Assembly (NCBI RefSeq): GCF_037055355.1
Contig: NZ_CP146350.1
Coordinates: 1,573,001 to 1,637,000 of the forward strand
Direction of reading: 5' to 3'
Source of the DNA: Streptomyces sp. DG1A-41
Lineage (GTDB): Bacteria; Actinomycetota; Actinomycetes; Streptomycetales; Streptomycetaceae
Length of the DNA stretch: 64,000 nt
In this document: piece by piece, positions 63,898 through 64,000 of the stretch
Numbering within the stretch: the stretch's first letter is position 1
How the letters are laid out: each line of letters begins with the position of its first letter
Translations under genes and position numbers: made by a program
The notes under the pieces: model-generated
Database searches by the model: none
Told to the model about the DNA's origin: nothing
Seen by the model: only the letters and a program-made list of their open reading frames with translations

Positions 63898-64000
63898 AAG
63901 TCTTTACCTTCTCACCGAGGCGGCTGTGGTGGGGGTGCTGTCCGACCGGTCGGACATGTGTCCGAACGATCGTGCTGACAGCGATCGTAACGCTCAGGGG
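63898..64000. promoter_or_regulatory. tatA upstream region with a 16-bp perfect palindrome
   Basis: GTCCGACCGGTCGGAC (63940-63955) is a perfect palindrome, about 40-58 bases before ATG 63897, and CGATCG occurs twice (63967, 63983). It could be an operator or a hairpin of the leader. The region continues past the window edge. Confidence 0.5.

Overview
The window is a high-GC, gene-dense piece of a Streptomyces chromosome. The evidence is the near-exclusive use of G/C at third codon positions, many GTG starts, four-base stop/start overlaps (ATGA/GTGA), only three in-frame TTA codons, and gene content that matches from memory the S. coelicolor core order: argC-J-B-D-R, pheT-pheS, rplT-rpmI-infC, the rar (cvn9) conservon, helY-tatC-tatA. 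I see no rRNA, tRNA, CRISPR array, insertion sequence or prophage, so this is core chromosome rather than an island.

Layout. 1-4.5 kb: arginine biosynthesis operon argC-argJ-argB-argD-argR on the minus strand, translationally coupled, with ArgR-box-like sequence before argC. 4.7-7.7 kb: plus-strand TmrB-like ATPase, a frameshifted conserved gene, a tandem SUKH protein and an unknown. 7.8-14.6 kb: secreted GH51 arabinofuranosidase, DUF6314 protein, a frameshifted phosphatase-like gene, a GNAT enzyme, a MocR-type regulator whose start codon overlaps that of a divergent EamA exporter, and a DUF1918 protein. 14.6-20.7 kb: Tat-exported GHL10 hydrolase, 3-hydroxybutyryl-CoA dehydrogenase, an 85-residue membrane protein with a TTA codon, NUDIX hydrolase, TPR regulator and PP2C phosphatase. 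20.8-28.6 kb: a translation cluster read right to left: infC-rpmI-rplT, a frameshifted SpoU methyltransferase, a TTA-containing histidine kinase, then pheS-pheT.

28.6-35.4 kb: DUF1844 and SseB proteins, a mycosin protease coupled to a membrane protein with five 96-bp tandem repeats, a D-threonine-aldolase-like enzyme and a DUF2510 protein. 35.5-42.1 kb: a gamma-glutamylation catabolic cluster (SDR, aldehyde dehydrogenase, GlnA4-type ligase, FadR-type regulator, APC permease, C26 hydrolase), most likely for ethanolamine or a related amine. 42.2-46 kb: small proteins and regulators, a TDT transporter and a metal/cobalamin-receptor-like protein. 46.2-50 kb: glycine betaine transporter with permease and two binding domains fused. 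50-53.8 kb: 5'-3' exonuclease, siderophore-interacting protein behind an iron box, GNAT, pseudouridine synthase. 53.8-58.4 kb: conservon rarA-B-C-D-E, with a P450 lacking EXXR. 58.8-64 kb: helY, diacylglycerol kinase family, tatC and tatA.

The most interesting signal is the infC leader. It holds an 18-codon upstream reading frame, then a hairpin followed by six T (a classical intrinsic terminator, unusual at this GC content), then infC itself, which has no ATG/GTG between the terminator and the conserved N-terminus and appears to start at ATC behind an AGGAGG. This looks like layered autoregulation of IF3. Others are a shared TTCACAC-N3-GTGTG palindrome before the TPR regulator and the TTA-containing small membrane gene, the MocR/EamA start-codon palindrome, and three frameshifted genes in 27 kb that may be sequencing errors or real decay.
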